In this document: positions 15,001 through 17,374 of the stretch, piece after piece | How the letters are laid out: each line of letters starts with the position of its first letter | Numbering within the stretch: position 1 is the first letter of the stretch | From: Pirellulales bacterium | Lineage (GTDB): Bacteria > Planctomycetota > Planctomycetia > Pirellulales > JAICIG01 | Assembly (NCBI GenBank): GCA_025924495.1 | Contig: JAICIG010000081.1 | Coordinates: 1 to 21,319 of the forward strand | Direction: 5' to 3' | Length of the DNA: 21,319 bases | Made by a program: the position numbers and the translations under genes | Notes under the pieces: model-generated | Seen by the model: the letters and a program-made list of their open reading frames with translations, nothing else | Database searches by the model: none | Told to the model about the DNA's origin: nothing

Positions 15001-16687
15001 CGTCCGGGCCCATGATGCTGCCTGGATCGGTGTAGTTGGTCGCCAGGCCCAGCGCATGGCCAATCTCGGCCATCGCCACGCGGAAGAAGCTGCCGCCGTA
15101 ACCGCTCGTTCCCCAATTGACGTTGCCGTTGACCACGACCACCGGGCCGCCGTTGGAAGTCGACGTCGGTCCCTCGGCGCCGTTGAGCGCCGTTGTTTGC
15201 GCTTCGGGGTCGACCGCGTGAATATCGCCGGTGGCAATCGTGATGCCTTTGTTCGCGGTTTCGACGAAGTTGACGCCCGAGTAGTAGGAAAACAGCCCGA
15301 GAATCTCTCGCACGGTTTGTTTCTGCGCCGCCGTGATTGCGTTGGAAAGCAGGTTGCCGTGGATATCGGTGCCGTAAGTCGTCTGAAAGTTGTAAGGGAT
15401 GGTGACGACCCCGCCCGGCGAAATATCGTTTACATCGATGATATGGTTCTGGATGCCTTCGCTTGCCACCCAAGCGGCGAGCGTACTCAAGGCCCCGCTG
15501 GCCAAGTCCAGGCTGCCGGCAGCGATCGGCTGTTCGATGTTCTGCTGGTTCGTGCCGTTGTTGCCGCCGGTGAAAGTTAATCCCGGATTGGCCGGCAATG
15601 GCGAAATCGTGGAGTCGAAGATCAACGTCTGGCCATTATTCAACGTGCCAGTGAGCATCGACGTGGTGAATGTGTCACCGGGTCCGGCGCCGGTGGGCGT
15701 GGCCGGATTATTGGGATCGGCAGGCACTTGCACCGCCAACGGCGATTGCTGCGGCAAGTCATTGTTGCCGATTCGCAGCCTGAGCGATTCGTTCGGCAAA
15801 CCGTCCTGAGCGACGAACTGCTGGAGGTTGGTAATGGAACCAGCAAGGGGCGTGTAGCCCGCAGGCGCAATGGTCGGGTTATCGCTGGTAAACAGCAATT
15901 TGACTTCGTTGCTGCCAGGCACATACGTGGCGCTGGTCGGAGTGACGATAATGTCGTCGGCCGTGGTCGAAGTGTTCTTGGTGCGTACGAGTTGATACAG
16001 TGCGGGATTCGACGCCGAAATCGGATCGAGCGGCTCATTGAAGTAAACGTCGACTTCATTGAGAACTTGACTGCGCGGCATGAACTGGCCTGGATGGGCC
16101 GTGTCCGGCAGAGCCGGGGCGATCGGCTGAGGCACCACGCTCAAAACTTGCGGCGCCAAGTCGAGCCGAAATTGCTGGTTGTAATTGATGCCCCCGTTGA
16201 ACGCCTGCCCCTGGCTGTTCTTGAGTGCATTGGGGCCCGAGCCGATGAGGATCACGTCGTAGAGATCGGCGGGCAGAGGCGAACTGAATCGCATGACCAC
16301 TTCGTTCTGCTGAGCCGCAACCGCCAGCGAGCCGGGAAAGATGGCCACGTCATTGCTATTGCCGAAGACGCCGTCGCCGCCGCTGCGGACGAGTTCGATC
16401 CCGCCCAGCGAACTGCTGTTGATTTGTTGATTCTGGTCAAAGCGGAAGGTCAGTTGCTGCGGAGCGGAATTCAGCGTCTCGCCGGGCAGCAGCAAACCGC
16501 CATTGTCCGGGATGATCGAGATCAATTGCGGACCGGAAGTGAGCAAGTGCCGCTCTTCCAATTGCTCCAACTGCGTCTCTCGTCGCTGCCGGCCGGCGCG
16601 ACGCTCGGCCAGTTTGCGCTTTACCCTGCGCGATCGCTCGGGTGCAAGGGAGTCGTAGAAGTGAGGCCTCGAACGCCAGATCCCCAT
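1..16687 (-). CDS. Giant multidomain surface/secreted protein (3' end beyond window)
   Basis: A single minus-strand frame stays open from the ATG at 16687 to the window edge: 5,562 codons with no stop, so the protein is at least about 550 kDa and its C-terminus is not seen. The start is supported by AGGAGA eight bases upstream and by the basic, LEERHLLTS-containing N-terminus directly after it; an ATG seven bases further upstream is in another frame. No enzyme activity can be assigned. Visible parts are Ig-like, metzincin-like, PPC-like, beta-helix, Asp-box, jelly-roll and FN3-like regions, listed separately. The composition (Gly, Asn, Thr, Ser, Gln rich) suits an extracellular beta-rich protein. 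I infer adhesion, matrix or cell-surface display. It is divergent from the other large gene, which shares its N-terminal motif. The numerous open frames on the opposite strand across this span are shadows. Confidence 0.95.
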   Translation of the reverse strand, partial: MGIWRSRPHFYDSLAPERSRRVKRKLAERRAGRQRRETQLEQLEERHLLTSGPQLISIIPDNGGLLLPGETLNSAPQQLTFRFDQNQQINSSSLGGIELVRSGGDGVFGNSNDVAIFPGSLAVAAQQNEVVMRFSSPLPADLYDVILIGSGPNALKNSQGQAFNGGINYNQQFRLDLAPQVLSVVPQPIAPALPDTAHPGQFMPRSQVLNEVDVYFNEPLDPISASNPALYQLVRTKNTSTTADDIIVTPTSATYVPGSNEVKLLFTSDNPTIAPAGYTPLAGSITNLQQFVAQDGLPNESLRLRIGNNDLPQQSPLAVQVPADPNNPATPTGAGPGDTFTTSMLTGTLNNGQTLIFDSTISPLPANPGLTFTGGNNGTNQQNIEQPIAAGSLDLASGALSTLAAWVASEGIQNHIIDVNDISPGGVVTIPYNFQTTYGTDIHGNLLSNAITAAQKQTVREILGLFSYYSGVNFVETANKGITIATGDIHAVDPEAQTTALNGAEGPTSTSNGGPVVVVNGNVNWGTSGYGGSFFRVAMAEIGHALGLATNYTDPGSIMGPDGNVDPTVPPPDLSSGATGPNTPANTTENFPGPSDVNSLQFLYRTDSKDVNLYKFSVTQSGTLNAETLAQRLTPTSQLNTVLSLYNEVTLLGVPTAGGEAVSPTTATALEGQIFSITSTTPSGAQLTRTFEFNSGYSLVMPNSPPTDGATFTLSEGATTVTFEFAADGRAVTDGNVAIAYNTGDAVNLVSAAVVNAINFAVKNKGLGGGHPPILATYSGVGVINIGGDAPTPAAQFSAGNSGLTITGSQTLQHPGAVMIRYAPANSQHDLAVAIASAINSPVLDVLGSPAAANQNGKEQFTVSNGLVSKTFELDSTGVASAPGIIAIQFNAGDSQSQIAADIANAVNAAFGAGSATQLNNHVTFGFTNGSVTASTSAVDLGVLNVSATAELTQVQLQGSLTLDLTQVAEFTQSTQRNLVSRNDDYFGRDSFIQMALQPGVYYIAVSSAGNTQFDPNVHDSGWGGTTDGMYQLRLNFQADPSTYNSLVSAVTTAGQGLNALGQDSPQPLDGDANGAPGGTYNFWFNVGPTIYVDKTPVNPSNVSGPLGSLDNPYTTSNGGLQAALASANLTPGTNLRIEGNGGAQLGIINQPTPATAIAAGQAFAISAGAASQTFQYFQMPILGQQTGSSDAIEIAAASGSAIPSGTTFSISEGTNKVTFEFTRTGQLPVGDTNTPLSYLTTDTPQALAQKIVNAINAAVIAGKLGASTAISASFPGVLAADGKYYIAMSHTDGNTAYGIPTALQAASGSPLILRRGGTGSFFQAAGWSLVVTATNGAAIPNQSTFTVTEGSRTVTFQFLLSGSPVNPNWIGIHYATSDSQAVLAQEIAQAINLAVSSGKFGSTSVPIVASYAGVEVGGNAVVAIGGDGNTSVTGIANLLQPASSGIAVSPVQAGATLIPFYLTDNAANLAAKTEAKILGSGIAVTPAQAALPTYSGQPILIGPGDPGYQTNGTYQFLYLTEGQSRLAVNPNVIAQNPTSFNPAGFSTPAPALYTDVAYQIGLNTDFSSQNPPALADGSTFNVPKGVTVMVDPGAEFKMFHSVIDVGSSAQNLDRSEGALQVLGTPTNQVIFTSFNDNSVGGATASPPTAPARGDWGGIVFRNDSDLEPLGIFLNYVDEATLRYGGGQVTVNGTPTAFDSITLQTSRPTITNNIIVDSADAPISATPNSFEETHFGQDITLLAPSGDKIVDGQTFQIHGTTFEFDNLNSPATIGVLPGDIAIGYYGTPFNDPSPLPIDTPVQLASRIAAAINGAQLGQPALVQGSGSQTAQTASLVQAAVTGNQVTITNVAMNSAVALQVPFSGAQANLAGQTLTVKGTVFQFFSGDALKLNAASGQNIVDGDTFAITYGASGAKVTFEFALNGRAVIDGNWPINYTAVDSTEVLGRAIAAAIDAAQATGAFAKAPLGTWNVSGPTLQPITASAGGVLSAGTYYYYVTAVGPAGETLAGLERSFTVVGANQTLNLSWASVAGATSYKVYRGVAAGGEDTLVASLSGTSFSDNGQNPAVALPPAVNTTNGLSAPTAQFTSTSPGGVLSPGSYYYVVTAINATGETTASNELFQTITAGGNQQINLSWSAVPGAVAYKIYRGGAPGGENFLIATVAGTTFSDNGQMPSFVGGPIMYGRAISSLHRFTITHGASSLTFEFTPNGQQIPPGDNNWPVYYGATDSAGTLEQEMAQAINAAVAAGKLAPDGGPIASYSGLDFHDATASTAIVSIASISGHNNAYSVNTHLASLGILQYLPFATPMPITPNAVAVYFQPGFTPSQMAQSLAAAIDGAQLDGGTGALIYAEAVTDTGGAARVDLMNTSDVNLSAPGTAPLKLSLLTPLSVVAKPGNQLADGDGFTVNGQLFEYDQGSTITIPRPGGVAGPQQAGNPIVNGDSFTINDGSQTKQFMFFVDGNPGTLQQNQVAILISSLDTPQVVADKIAAAVNSTVAVSGLANLEAITQNVPAAFANPQPAYASLLTFNQVRIIGLAGIVPAVDITKAPEMNIGQALHKGIPVPFAPGYTANQVAQVTGTTISAAGLGVSANSNANIVVFENADSVVPHPEPSNYANVFRNFPPATNTSALVGPPTQNAASAAAGGSLPAGAYFYVVTATDAQGETKASNEKSASVAGGQGTINLSWNAVAGATGYKIYRGLATGQEDVLVGVVSNGATTTFSDQGVVVRANAFTLGSDTLPIELRNNFYATDYARLGPDVHGNTLAVRQPQTITVLSSTLIQDGQQFVIGNVGFEFDNNSATSAGYHPVAFATGATLDQLAQAMVTAINAASNPANSLFVPGFNVQAQLGPAGSGQVILLSNAPPSFSYPPVPGPTQVAGVATTLGTTELTVPLNSVPVQIAPPPGPGPGTLNDLDALAPAGTGQPALAQGQTVLENKINGLFVRINTNAGQSLDTLDVTARFHETDITYVIEENLVLTGEPGGPMGPVGRPSARLQIDPGVIVKLSSARIEVGPGANLVAEGDQNHQVVFTSLYDDTVGAGGTFFANADEQSPKPPAAGNWGGIYFWPTSTGSIDYGLISYAGGSVPIEGGTANFNALEIHQAQVRITNSTLSNNGSGWDSAQAGRNGRGLNDSAVIYVQGAQPVIVNNVIQNNSTAAAISMSANSLTATITPDWGRSTGSIDAFSQFNDNYGPLVRENALGTNSINGMLIRGGTLATNSVWDDTDIVHVLASSPGSSADQITALNGTTIRLESTPTQSLVVKLRGGTSGLTASGVPSDISNRIGGALEVIGQPGHPVVFTSLSDSTVGAGLTPEGQPQNSTASGVSLVVGPNINTTKSVGNDQETTFAVNPTNPLNMFESNTAATANAGFGGGVGLGRYSLDGGVTWVNSDMSALGPSAGDVHAVFDKFGNLFVTEFGAPNASGNPPATIFARSSDGGKTFKDVRTVLAGDTDYMIIAAGPGGSAAAGSVWVQTTDHNSNGGAAQVVAFGAPVTGFDQVGAFGPKEVVSPVGFSYGTIAVGPKGEVISTYEQNTVLNGPQALFTNVDPDGLGSQGFGPQQLVSGTNVGARVFNLPPQAVRGTHALPYVAVDSSGGPHNGRVYVSYLDRPNLTSVETRVYVRYSDNDGASWSSPILVSDDPFGDGKSEIMPSMAIDQSTGNVAVTWYDARNGGAADQSMQIFGSMSADGGQTWLPNVQISTGSSNAATGNSQGFDFGDYDDTSFVNGVFYRSWADNSNSTGDNPAGSLNTFDTYVAGVSVGGASTGRAGDWNTLKIDQYANNTNFDVTSEKESSFTGGINTNGTPSTAQALGSLAPNLQSGDENLRLGFQANGSISYNDPHDVDVYSFTAQPGTQVWMSLGNTSQALDGILELVDANGNVLARSDNAVLEQADAIANGNPLASGPQLKGLLPGNLAAPMQSDMFQRQIDPATELRNFASINPRDPGMRLILPGTPNPSGQPTTYYVRVYSRGPTSSPYMPNTVSGAVPSESNGVSSGSYQLQVRLQETWQTPGSVVRFANISFAANGITVLGQPSASPLLGDSASNGSNNNTVNVFTGAGTPARDINGNPETVNNAQYTANQGNNLQQAQDLGNLLTSSSNSISAGGTLNNPGQVDWYKFEMNYDLTQAIQSVNSGDKSFATVFHVGYADGLGGPNTTISVYDQWGHLIYSGRDSNVADQNPNPTQSPNTSNLNHTSFGSQDPYVGSVQMPAGFTNANFPAAGATYPLPAGTYPPPGQGANGYDGPNAFTYFVAISSNATLPTAMDATFNAGSSNPLVRLEPVDGYQRIVEDHIGYTGYTSGDATAQLGSGSQIKPQNGPILPINTVTDLQQNVRPFTLNDVVMFVSTSNNNTLYTVDPANGVGETKVGAMSPIDGPVQDIAIRTDGNLYAYNSDFTTDNDAGDVSLVDPGTAALSVLPGASEGDNSISQYKTIKSVDAMAFARFGVGQYDSYLSAKNGSPYSQLLRSNNHGTDLVDTTGIPYGADFGSMFTGAGSTRVVVGGIGSGVGGNAFLDTTPAPGTPGTTITFTITDFANRTLRFNLVEEAAGQGLASTFSGVTETIYFHYTDDSQTIATNIMRGINQAFGNYTPPPPGTIEPQASVTPVAGISPPQYTLSVDFALATTLNTTPFGSTGSGPGGFVTGMAWDLNQGVMVEVSSNGGVFTSARDSSRLTYLPGSSVFTARGYHFTGLSLGPQNLDWNGDGVGGDLQDVMFASYTGPDGLSYVTAFSVKDLASNNIFSLTPVAKGSPLPVFDAFTLDNAGNRQATGSYVDHVPLLDNQGAQFTGNVTGIAISPIDFNLWHPTLSQATTPGHGVNDTPDNSRVTNFTTSGDGFQQGVLWQTPGGATTVEARPQQDGNASYYFGLDSNPLNYTDDGPSNGPNAPQYGNLTANLQKDLLTNPNIANTFNAPGGSYGSLITNAFSLAGYSGADLPTLYFNYSLDSGMTNNSSTGWKSSARVFASTDGGKTWSEVATNNPVRTVYAPGQDSSGLSLGQRQNQQITQAGSGSELPFFATAEANVPATTANGQPLYDPRQQVQQLYDGTNSWRQARIDLSNYAGQSNVMLRFDFSTSGSIGQGRVNGYPFGPFGYKGDVPHNPNDPQLDSQQMPGDQWGNPTSATRGQNNQHPGWYIDDLVVGLAGRGEMVTDAPAASTSFFTTPQNPVFGATPQNLTGSYQLQIQPGTPVGQQINPARSAIILYPNQMDENVRQTSDYTLLAPSGHYNESHTQLPGPIAPGMPNPVYTYTYSNVPNATGPATLTLSGLGDISGVDQYLTLNFPDLPANDSLQNQQIFFNEQDKGLQGQFFTSATVSLTQNQLLRLKAAGTGSIHITLTPTSVKQALTGAPTLTSVTPAPGGNLSVNATYYYQITAFDAIGESQGSTELSATVSPNNQTLVLSWLSVFGAAGYKIYRGTVPGSENVLVATTNSFTTTFTDSGTTLGPGAPPLFDRSRLLPPNLQPIARVAGGTPGLVGGTYFYVITAVDALGETTASNEQSALVSNGIGTLHLSWNAVAGATGYKIYRGTVAGFESTPVAYIRNPAITSFDDAGGNLIASTP
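24..643 (-). repeat. FN3-like repeats D and E (tandem, at window edge)
   Basis: Repeat D is at 358-643 and repeat E at 24-305. Both show 'TYxYxITAxDAxGE', 'LxLSWxxVxGAxGYKIYRG' and a closing 'F[TD]D[SA]G'. 'GETTASNEQ' of E closely matches 'GETTASNEL' of B and 'GETKASNEK' of C. The open frame continues past the left edge, so more copies may follow. Confidence 0.75.
1105..2185 (-). other. Jelly-roll domain (MAM / choice-of-anchor J-like)
   Basis: About residues 4835-5195. It contains 'LITNAFSLAGYSGADLPT', 'LYFNYSLDS', 'RVFASTDGGKTWSEV' (a fifth Asp-box-like phrase, 1766-1789), 'RQARIDLSNYAGQSNVML', 'RFDFSTSGS' and 'PGWYIDDLVVGLAGRG'. The sequence of 'x.W....idLs.yaG...v.LRF..' followed by 'WYIDDv.v' is shared by MAM-like and choice-of-anchor J domains in bacterial exported proteins. 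A carbohydrate- or protein-binding role is inferred. Confidence 0.65.
2190..3675 (-). other. Propeller-like stretch and a degenerate AIN module
   Basis: About residues 4338-4830. The first part ('TLYTVDPANGVGETKVG', 'VQDIAIRTDGNLYAYN') looks like blades of a beta-propeller. Near 2920-3110 'TITFTITDFANRTLRFNL' and 'TIATNIMRGINQAFGN' form an eroded TFEF/AIN-like unit. From 2840 down to 2190, phrases such as 'VTGMAWDLNQGVMVEVS' and 'NVTGIAISPIDFNLWH' suggest another propeller-like part. None of this could be tied to a named family with confidence. Confidence 0.45.
3880..5310 (-). other. Two PPC-like domains in tandem
   Basis: The first, about residues 3793-4023, has 'LRLGFQANGSISYNDPHD', 'VDVYSFTAQPGTQVWMSL', 'LDGILELVDANGNVLARS' and then 'YYVRVYSRG' and 'GSYQLQVRLQ' after a loop. 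The second, about residues 4095-4270, has 'QAQDLGNLL', 'GQVDWYKFEM', 'ISVYDQWGHLIYSGRDSN' and 'NAFTYFVAISS'. These are the 'D.D.Y.F', 'L.L.D.nG..L' and 'Y.v.V.s' phrases of pre-peptidase C-terminal domains. Usually such domains help secretion or substrate binding. Confidence 0.65.
5400..6700 (-). other. Sialidase-like Asp-box (BNR) propeller region
   Basis: Four Asp-box motifs (SxDxGxTW type) are spaced through this region: SLDGGVTW at 6515-6538, SSDGGKTF near 6354-6377, SDNDGASW near 5787-5810 and SADGGQTW near 5600-5623. Between them are beta-strand phrases such as 'DVHAVFDKFGNLFVTEFG', 'RVYVSYLDRPN'-like and 'MPSMAIDQSTGNVAVTWYD'. This is the arrangement of BNR-repeat / exo-alpha-sialidase-like six-bladed propellers. 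I see no clear arginine triad, so glycosidase activity is not claimed; glycan binding or a structural propeller is as likely. Confidence 0.65.
6985..7955 (-). other. Right-handed beta-helix-like region 2
   Basis: About residues 2912-3235. It reads 'NKINGLFVRINTN', 'PGVIVKLSSARIEVGPGA', 'HQVVFTSLYDDTVGAGG', 'NWGGIYFWPTSTGSIDYG', 'QVRITNSTLSNNGSG' and 'QPVIVNNVIQNNSTAAAIS'. It repeats the same strand order as region 1 and is longer and uninterrupted. A third short echo, 'GGALEVIGQPGHPVVFTS' with 'DSTVGAG', occurs at about 6740-6860. Such coils often bind glycans or serve as rigid stalks; no catalytic residues can be assigned. Confidence 0.7.
8175..8370 (-). repeat. TFEF/AIN module, isolated copy
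   Basis: One short copy with 'QDGQQFVIGNVGFEFDNN', then 'VAFATGATLDQLAQAM' and 'VTAINAASNP'. It lies between 'ARLGPDVHGNTL' (about 8385-8420) and 'ENKINGLFVRIN' (about 7850-7890), two phrases that I would expect close together in this type of beta-helix protein, so it looks like another insertion. Confidence 0.6.
8501..8791 (-). repeat. FN3-like repeat C
   Basis: Single copy with 'GGSLPAGAYFYVVTATDAQ', 'GETKASNEKSASV', 'INLSWNAVAGATGYKIYRG' and 'TTTFSDQG'. It follows the last part of island 3 and precedes the return to beta-helix-type sequence ('FYATDYARLGPDVHGNTL'). Confidence 0.75.
9200..11475 (-). repeat. TFEF/AIN modules, island 3 (with embedded FN3-like pair)
   Basis: At least four copies, mixed with FN3-like repeats: about 11235-11475 ('DGQTFQIHGTTFEFDN'), 10790-11030 ('VTFEFALNGRAVIDGNW', 'IAAAIDAAQATG'), 9810-10160 ('SSLTFEFTPNGQQIPPGD', 'AQAINAAVAAGKLAP', 'SYSGLDF') and 9200-9390 ('NGDSFTINDGSQTKQFMF', 'IAAAVNST'). 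Between the last two, 'MAQSLAAAIDGAQLDGG' (about 9640-9700) is the helix part of another, eroded copy. The island sits after the end of the first beta-helix region. Confidence 0.65.
10160..10768 (-). repeat. FN3-like repeats A and B (tandem)
   Basis: Repeat A is at 10491-10768 and repeat B at 10160-10450. Each runs 'GGVLSxGxYYYxVTAxxxxGET', then 'QxxNLSWxxVxGAxxYKxYRG', then 'GxxFSDNGQ'. The closing 'FSDNGQ' is identical in both. This is a fibronectin type III-like Ig fold with a strongly conserved 'YKxYRG' signature. They are embedded in island 3 among TFEF/AIN modules. Confidence 0.75.
11480..12035 (-). other. Right-handed beta-helix-like region 1
   Basis: About residues 1553-1735. It contains 'VPKGVTVMVDPGAEFKM', 'GALQVLGTPTNQVIFTS', 'RGDWGGIVFRND' and 'PTITNNIIVDSADAPISA'. 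The order (a constant 'PGAxFK' strand, then 'VxFTSxxDxxxG', then 'WGGIxF', then 'xxITNNxIxxS') is that of parallel beta-helix proteins that are common in large exported proteins. About residues 1090-1142 just upstream ('TIYVDKTPVNP', 'DNPYTT', 'TNLRIEGNGG') resemble the leading DUF1565-like segment of such domains, cut off from it by island 2. Confidence 0.65.
12385..13130 (-). repeat. TFEF/AIN modules, island 2
   Basis: Two full copies. Copy one has 'GTTFSISEGTNKVTFEF', 'TPLSYLTTDTPQALAQKI' and 'VNAINAAVIAGKLG'. Copy two has 'STFTVTEGSRTVTFQF', 'IGIHYATSDSQAVLAQEI', 'AQAINLAVSSGKFG' and ends 'SYAGVEVGGNAVVAIGG'. The two are more like each other than like island 1, which suggests internal duplication. 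The island starts directly after a phrase 'LRIEGNGG' (ending about 13262) and is followed near 12195 by a return to beta-helix-type sequence. Confidence 0.7.
13573..14861 (-). other. PPC-type domain split by a ~330-residue insertion
   Basis: The first half, near residues 605-648, reads 'DVNLYKFSVTQSGTLNAET' and ends 'NTVLSLYNE'. The second half resumes at residue 979 with 'LVSRNDDYFGRDSF' and continues 'GVYYIAVSSAGNTQFDP' to about residue 1035. In bacterial pre-peptidase C-terminal (PPC) domains these two phrases are normally joined within a few residues (LxLYxxxGxxLxxNDD). Here residues 649-978, mostly TFEF/AIN modules, lie between them. PPC-like domains commonly accompany secreted proteases and adhesins. 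Confidence 0.7.
13955..14566 (-). repeat. TFEF/AIN modules, island 1
   Basis: Two clear copies and one partial copy. The first (14322-14566) reads 'DGATFTLSEGATTVTFEF', then 'NVAIAYNTGD', then 'AVVNAINFAV', then 'ATYSGVGVINIGG'. The last (13955-14121) reads 'FTVSNGLVSKTFELD', 'IIAIQFNAGDS' and 'IADIANAVNAAFG' in spirit. Between them a shorter copy shows 'VAIASAINSPV'. The module is about 60-90 residues: a beta hairpin ending in TFEF, a strand with an [IV]xYxxxDS-like turn, then a helix ending in AIN. I do not recognise a named family. Confidence 0.7.
14960..15405 (-). other. Degenerate metzincin (matrixin-like) domain
   Basis: About residues 428-575. It opens with 'VTIPYNFQTTYGTD' and a helix 'AQKQTVREILGLFSYYSGV' followed by 'NFVE', which resembles the first half of matrixin-type metalloproteases. 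The expected HExxHxxGxxH/D zinc site reads A540-E541-I-G-H544-A-L-G547-L-A-T550, and a Met-turn-like 'GSIMG' lies at 556-560. The catalytic Glu, the middle His, the Gly and the Met-turn are kept, but the first His is Ala and the third ligand position is Thr. I infer a non-proteolytic relic or a binding domain. A sequencing error is less likely, because two separate positions differ. Confidence 0.65.
15770..16531 (-). other. Two Ig-like (Big_5/SbsA-like) domains
   Basis: Roughly residues 53-175 and 178-305. Each has the pattern of bacterial Ig-like domains in which an opening such as 'PQLISIIPDNG' or 'PQVLSVVPQP' is followed by a strand with 'LTFRFDQ' or 'VDVYFNEPLDP' and a 'PADLYDVILIGSG'-type strand. 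The 'xxFxEPLDP' phrase is characteristic of SbsA-type Ig-like domains. Probably spacer or structural modules that place the metzincin-like region away from the N-terminus. Confidence 0.6.
16532..16687 (-). other. Basic N-terminus with LEERHLLTSG motif (LEPR-XLL type)
   Basis: Residues 1-52 of the giant protein. A run rich in Arg, Lys and Glu is followed by LEERHLLTSG at residues 43-52. Planctomycete giant exported proteins often start with a similar LEPRxLLS/LEERxLLT motif (LEPR-XLL family), thought to be linked to export or surface sorting. No classical hydrophobic signal peptide is visible. The plus-strand gene in this window has LEERQLLTW in the matching place. The family assignment is from memory of the motif. 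Confidence 0.8.
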
Positions 16688-16695
16688 GAAACATT

Positions 16696-16701
16696 TCTCC
16701 T
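16696..16701 (-). promoter_or_regulatory. Ribosome binding site of the giant gene
   Basis: The minus strand reads AGGAGA, eight bases before the ATG at 16687. This fixes the start against the out-of-frame ATG at 16694, which lies only one base from the site. Confidence 0.75.
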
Positions 16702-16839
16702 AGTGATAACCGTCTTGCAAAAAGATTTGCCAGAAGGTTTCAAAAATACAGCCGCGGGCCATTGAAAGAGGCCACCAGCGGCGATGGAAGGCTAGATAAT
16801 TGGAGCAAGTTCAACCATTCTGCTTAACGACTACAACCG

Positions 16840-16875
16840 ACGCAAGGAATCTGCTGGCCGCCCACGCAAGGAATC
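16840..16875. repeat. 12-base direct repeat
   Basis: ACGCAAGGAATC occurs at 16840-16851 and again at 16864-16875, a 24-base period on one face of the helix (a little over two turns). It could be a regulator site in the leader or upstream region of the giant gene, or chance. Confidence 0.4.
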
Positions 16876-17080
16876 CGCCGCATTTCCGTCCGCCAACCAT
16901 TCGCCCGCGTTTTCACGAGGAAGAAACGCTTGCGTGACGCCAGCTTGGAAACATGCCCGAGCGTCGTTGCGTTTGGCGGTCAGTGCGGCAGTGGATGATG
17001 CGGTTTGAGTCCAACGACGGGCCAGGCAGACGAAGTCTTGCAGCGTTCCTTTTCCCCAGACTGGCTCGCAGCCGCGGAAT

Positions 17081-17107
17081 CCGTCAGCCTTCCCTGATGG
17101 CTGACGG
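17081..17107. other. Stem-loop with 9-bp perfect stem
   Basis: CCGTCAGCC (17081-17089) pairs with GGCTGACGG (17099-17107) around a nine-base loop. No T-run follows on either strand, so it is not a typical intrinsic terminator. It would sit in the untranslated leader of the giant gene if the predicted minus promoter is right, and could affect leader stability or translation. Confidence 0.6.
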
Positions 17108-17202
17108 CGCCTTCCTGGCGATCCAGAAGCTCTTAAACGGCCTTGGATTGAAGAACCGGGCGCTCAGGCTGCGACAAGGAAAAAGTGAACCTTCATGGCT
17201 CC

Positions 17203-17230
17203 ATTAAATCTCGGGGCGCCGCCAAGTCAA
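17203..17230 (-). promoter_or_regulatory. Candidate sigma-70-type promoter facing the giant gene
   Basis: On the minus strand TTGACT (17225-17230) is followed after 16 bases by TTTAAT (17203-17208), matching five of six positions of each consensus box. The -35 box is inside the left arm of the inverted repeat. Expected start near 17196, giving a leader of about 510 bases that contains the hairpin at 17081-17107. Prediction by pattern only. Confidence 0.45.
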
Positions 17231-17355
17231 GGAAAAAGCAGCTCGAATCGCGATCGAAGAATCTCTCGATAATTTCAGGGTTTTGCGCGAGCGCAAGCTG
17301 GCTTGTCGCGTCGCCCCGGGCGGCCAGCGACAACGCGCTTTTTCCTTGACTTGGC
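17221..17355. repeat. Perfect 19-base inverted repeat, 97-base centre
   Basis: The left arm is 17221-17239 and the right arm 17337-17355; they are exact reverse complements (GCCAAGTCAAGGAAAAAGC). Pairing stops at both ends of each arm. A third, direct copy of the core CAAGGAAAAAG is at 17175-17185. No flanking target duplication was seen, and the 97-base centre has no open frame, so an insertion sequence is not supported; a miniature element cannot be excluded. Confidence 0.9.
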
Positions 17356-17374
17356 TGTGGAACCGGATTTGAAT
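17346..17374 (+). promoter_or_regulatory. Candidate sigma-70-type promoter facing the plus-strand gene
   Basis: TTGACT (17346-17351) lies in the right arm of the inverted repeat. After 17 bases comes TTGAAT (17369-17374), four of six matches to the -10 consensus, so it is the weaker of the pair. Expected start near 17381, about 270 bases before the ATG at 17652. Confidence 0.35.

Noticed and set aside
14960..15405. Active matrixin-type protease
   Set aside because: First His and third ligand of the zinc site are missing, so activity is not supported by the sequence.
16437..16694. Minus-strand frame starting at the ATG at 16694
   Set aside because: It is out of frame with the LEERHLLTS start and lies too close to AGGAGA (one base) for good initiation; the ATG at 16687 has an eight-base spacing.
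16953..17207. 84-codon plus-strand frame in the divergent intergenic region
   Set aside because: No ribosome binding site or recognisable motif; it spans the 9-bp hairpin and a predicted promoter, which suits non-coding sequence better.
17221..17355. Insertion sequence bounded by 19-base terminal repeats
   Set aside because: The centre is only 97 bases with no transposase and no flanking duplication; kept only as an alternative reading of the inverted repeat.
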